Position numbers and translations under genes: made by a program | Assembly: GCA_025356695.1 (NCBI GenBank) | Contig: JANXSE010000020.1 | Location: 1-16,830, forward strand | Origin: Betaproteobacteria bacterium | GTDB taxonomy: Bacteria > Pseudomonadota > Gammaproteobacteria > Burkholderiales > SG8-41 | Direction of reading: 5' to 3' | Length of the DNA: 16,830 nucleotides | Notes under the pieces: generated by a model | Told to the model about the DNA's origin: nothing | What the model saw: the letters and a program-made list of their open reading frames with translations, nothing else | The model's database searches: none | Shown here: positions 16,349 to 16,830 of the stretch, one piece after another | Layout of the letters: every line of letters begins with the position of its first letter | Position numbering within the stretch: the stretch's first letter is position 1

Positions 16349-16830
16349 GTATACGCAAACGAATCGAAGCCGTACTCGGCAACGCGGAACCACAGTTGCT
16401 GGTCGTCGCGGAATTTTTTCCAGCCCGGGAAAATGCGTTTCCAGTGCGCGCTCTTTTCAGACAGCTCGTCGTAGAGTTCGAACGCGGCTTTTTCGCAGGC
16501 TTCCATGACCGGCCGCGGAAACGGCCGCAGCTGCGTGCCGCTGGCGACCAGGCGCTTCAACGCTTCGGGACTCTTTGCATCGTAGCGGGCCAGCGTATGC
16601 ATGTTGGCATCGGCGGCGGCGGCTTCGACCGCGGCTTGGTAATGCTTCGGCAATTCGGCCCATTTCTTTTCGTTGATGAACAACGACAGCTCGGGACCGC
16701 CTTCCCACCAGCCCGGGTAGGAGTAACACTTGGCGACCTTGTTGAATCCGAGTTTTTCGTCGTCGAAAGGGCCGACCCATTCGGCAGCGTCGATGGTGCC
16801 GCGCTCGAGCGCCGGATAAATGTCACCGCC
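16333..16830 (-). CDS. TRAP transporter solute-binding protein (DctP family), C-terminal part
   Basis: The frame is open to the right edge; 165 residues of the C-terminal part are present and the start is beyond the window. The fragment begins GGDIYPALERGTIDAAEWVG and continues with PFDDEKLGFNKVAKCYSYPG, WWEGGPELSLFINEKKW and the helical C-terminal region ending FDSFAYTPRKK. The GTIDAAEWVGP and YPGWWE patterns are typical of binding proteins of the mannitol/chloroaromatic and alpha-keto-acid (TakP) type. In these the Glu and Trp near that segment line the ligand pocket. This makes it the likely partner of the convergent permease genes. The usual order is P, Q, M on one strand; here P faces QM. 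The stop is TAG at 16333, followed by tandem repeats of the gene tail and a shared terminator. Confidence 0.93.
   Translation of the reverse strand, partial: GGDIYPALERGTIDAAEWVGPFDDEKLGFNKVAKCYSYPGWWEGGPELSLFINEKKWAELPKHYQAAVEAAAADANMHTLARYDAKSPEALKRLVASGTQLRPFPRPVMEACEKAAFELYDELSEKSAHWKRIFPGWKKFRDDQQLWFRVAEYGFDSFAYTPRKK

Noticed and set aside
16272..16508. Short plus-strand frames across the tandem repeats
   Set aside because: They arise from the repeats and from the antisense of the binding-protein gene; no ribosome binding site or homology is visible.

Overview
The window looks like a chromosomal segment of a GC-rich betaproteobacterium, probably of Burkholderiales type. This rests on the Bug/TctC-type periplasmic binding protein (a family greatly expanded in that group), a RibBA protein with a decayed GTP cyclohydrolase half, and a housekeeping gene order shared with other Proteobacteria. 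The placement is inferred, since no rRNA or other taxonomic marker is present.

Layout. (1) Bases 1-1360, plus strand: the 3' end of an amidohydrolase-family gene, then a complete Bug-type solute-binding protein gene. (2) Bases 1508-13842, all minus strand, read from right to left: glyA, nrdR, ribD, ribE, ribBA, ribH, nusB, a small membrane-protein ORF, thiL, pgpA, pncC (cinA C-terminal type), recA, recX, alaS. From glyA to the small ORF the genes nearly touch or overlap (TGATG junctions) except for a 97-bp repeat-bearing gap between nrdR and ribD. Gaps of about 107, 140 and 163 bp separate nusB/orf82 from thiL, pncC from recA, and recX from alaS. In E. coli the same genes form two separate blocks (nrdR-ribD-ribH-nusB-thiL-pgpA and pncC-recA-recX-alaS); here they are contiguous. 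(3) Bases 14006-16830: a TRAP transporter of the large mannitol/chloroaromatic type. The small and large membrane subunits are on the plus strand and divergent from glyA. The solute-binding subunit is on the minus strand, runs off the right edge, and converges on the membrane-subunit genes across a perfect 18-bp-stem bidirectional terminator.

How the genes fit together. The rib genes provide the later steps of riboflavin synthesis: RibD, RibB activity, RibH and RibE. The GTP cyclohydrolase II half of RibBA lacks its zinc cysteines, so the first committed step must be encoded elsewhere. thiL makes thiamine diphosphate, glyA supplies one-carbon units, nrdR represses ribonucleotide reductase genes, nusB acts in antitermination, pgpA in phospholipid synthesis, pncC in NAD salvage, recA/recX in recombination and its control, and alaS in translation. 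The flanking plus-strand genes and the TRAP genes handle small organic acids or similar solutes.

The intergenic spaces carry several repeats: a hairpin pair of the CCCGCGAAAGCGGG dispersed type after the Bug gene, a second dispersed-type hairpin upstream of thiL in the thiL/orf82 gap, a GTGAGG-type inverted repeat between ribD and nrdR, and a 34-bp tandem duplication of the tail of the TRAP binding-protein gene. I found no mobile element, CRISPR array, RNA gene or evident new defence or biosynthetic system. This is mostly conserved housekeeping DNA, and the points worth a second look are small.
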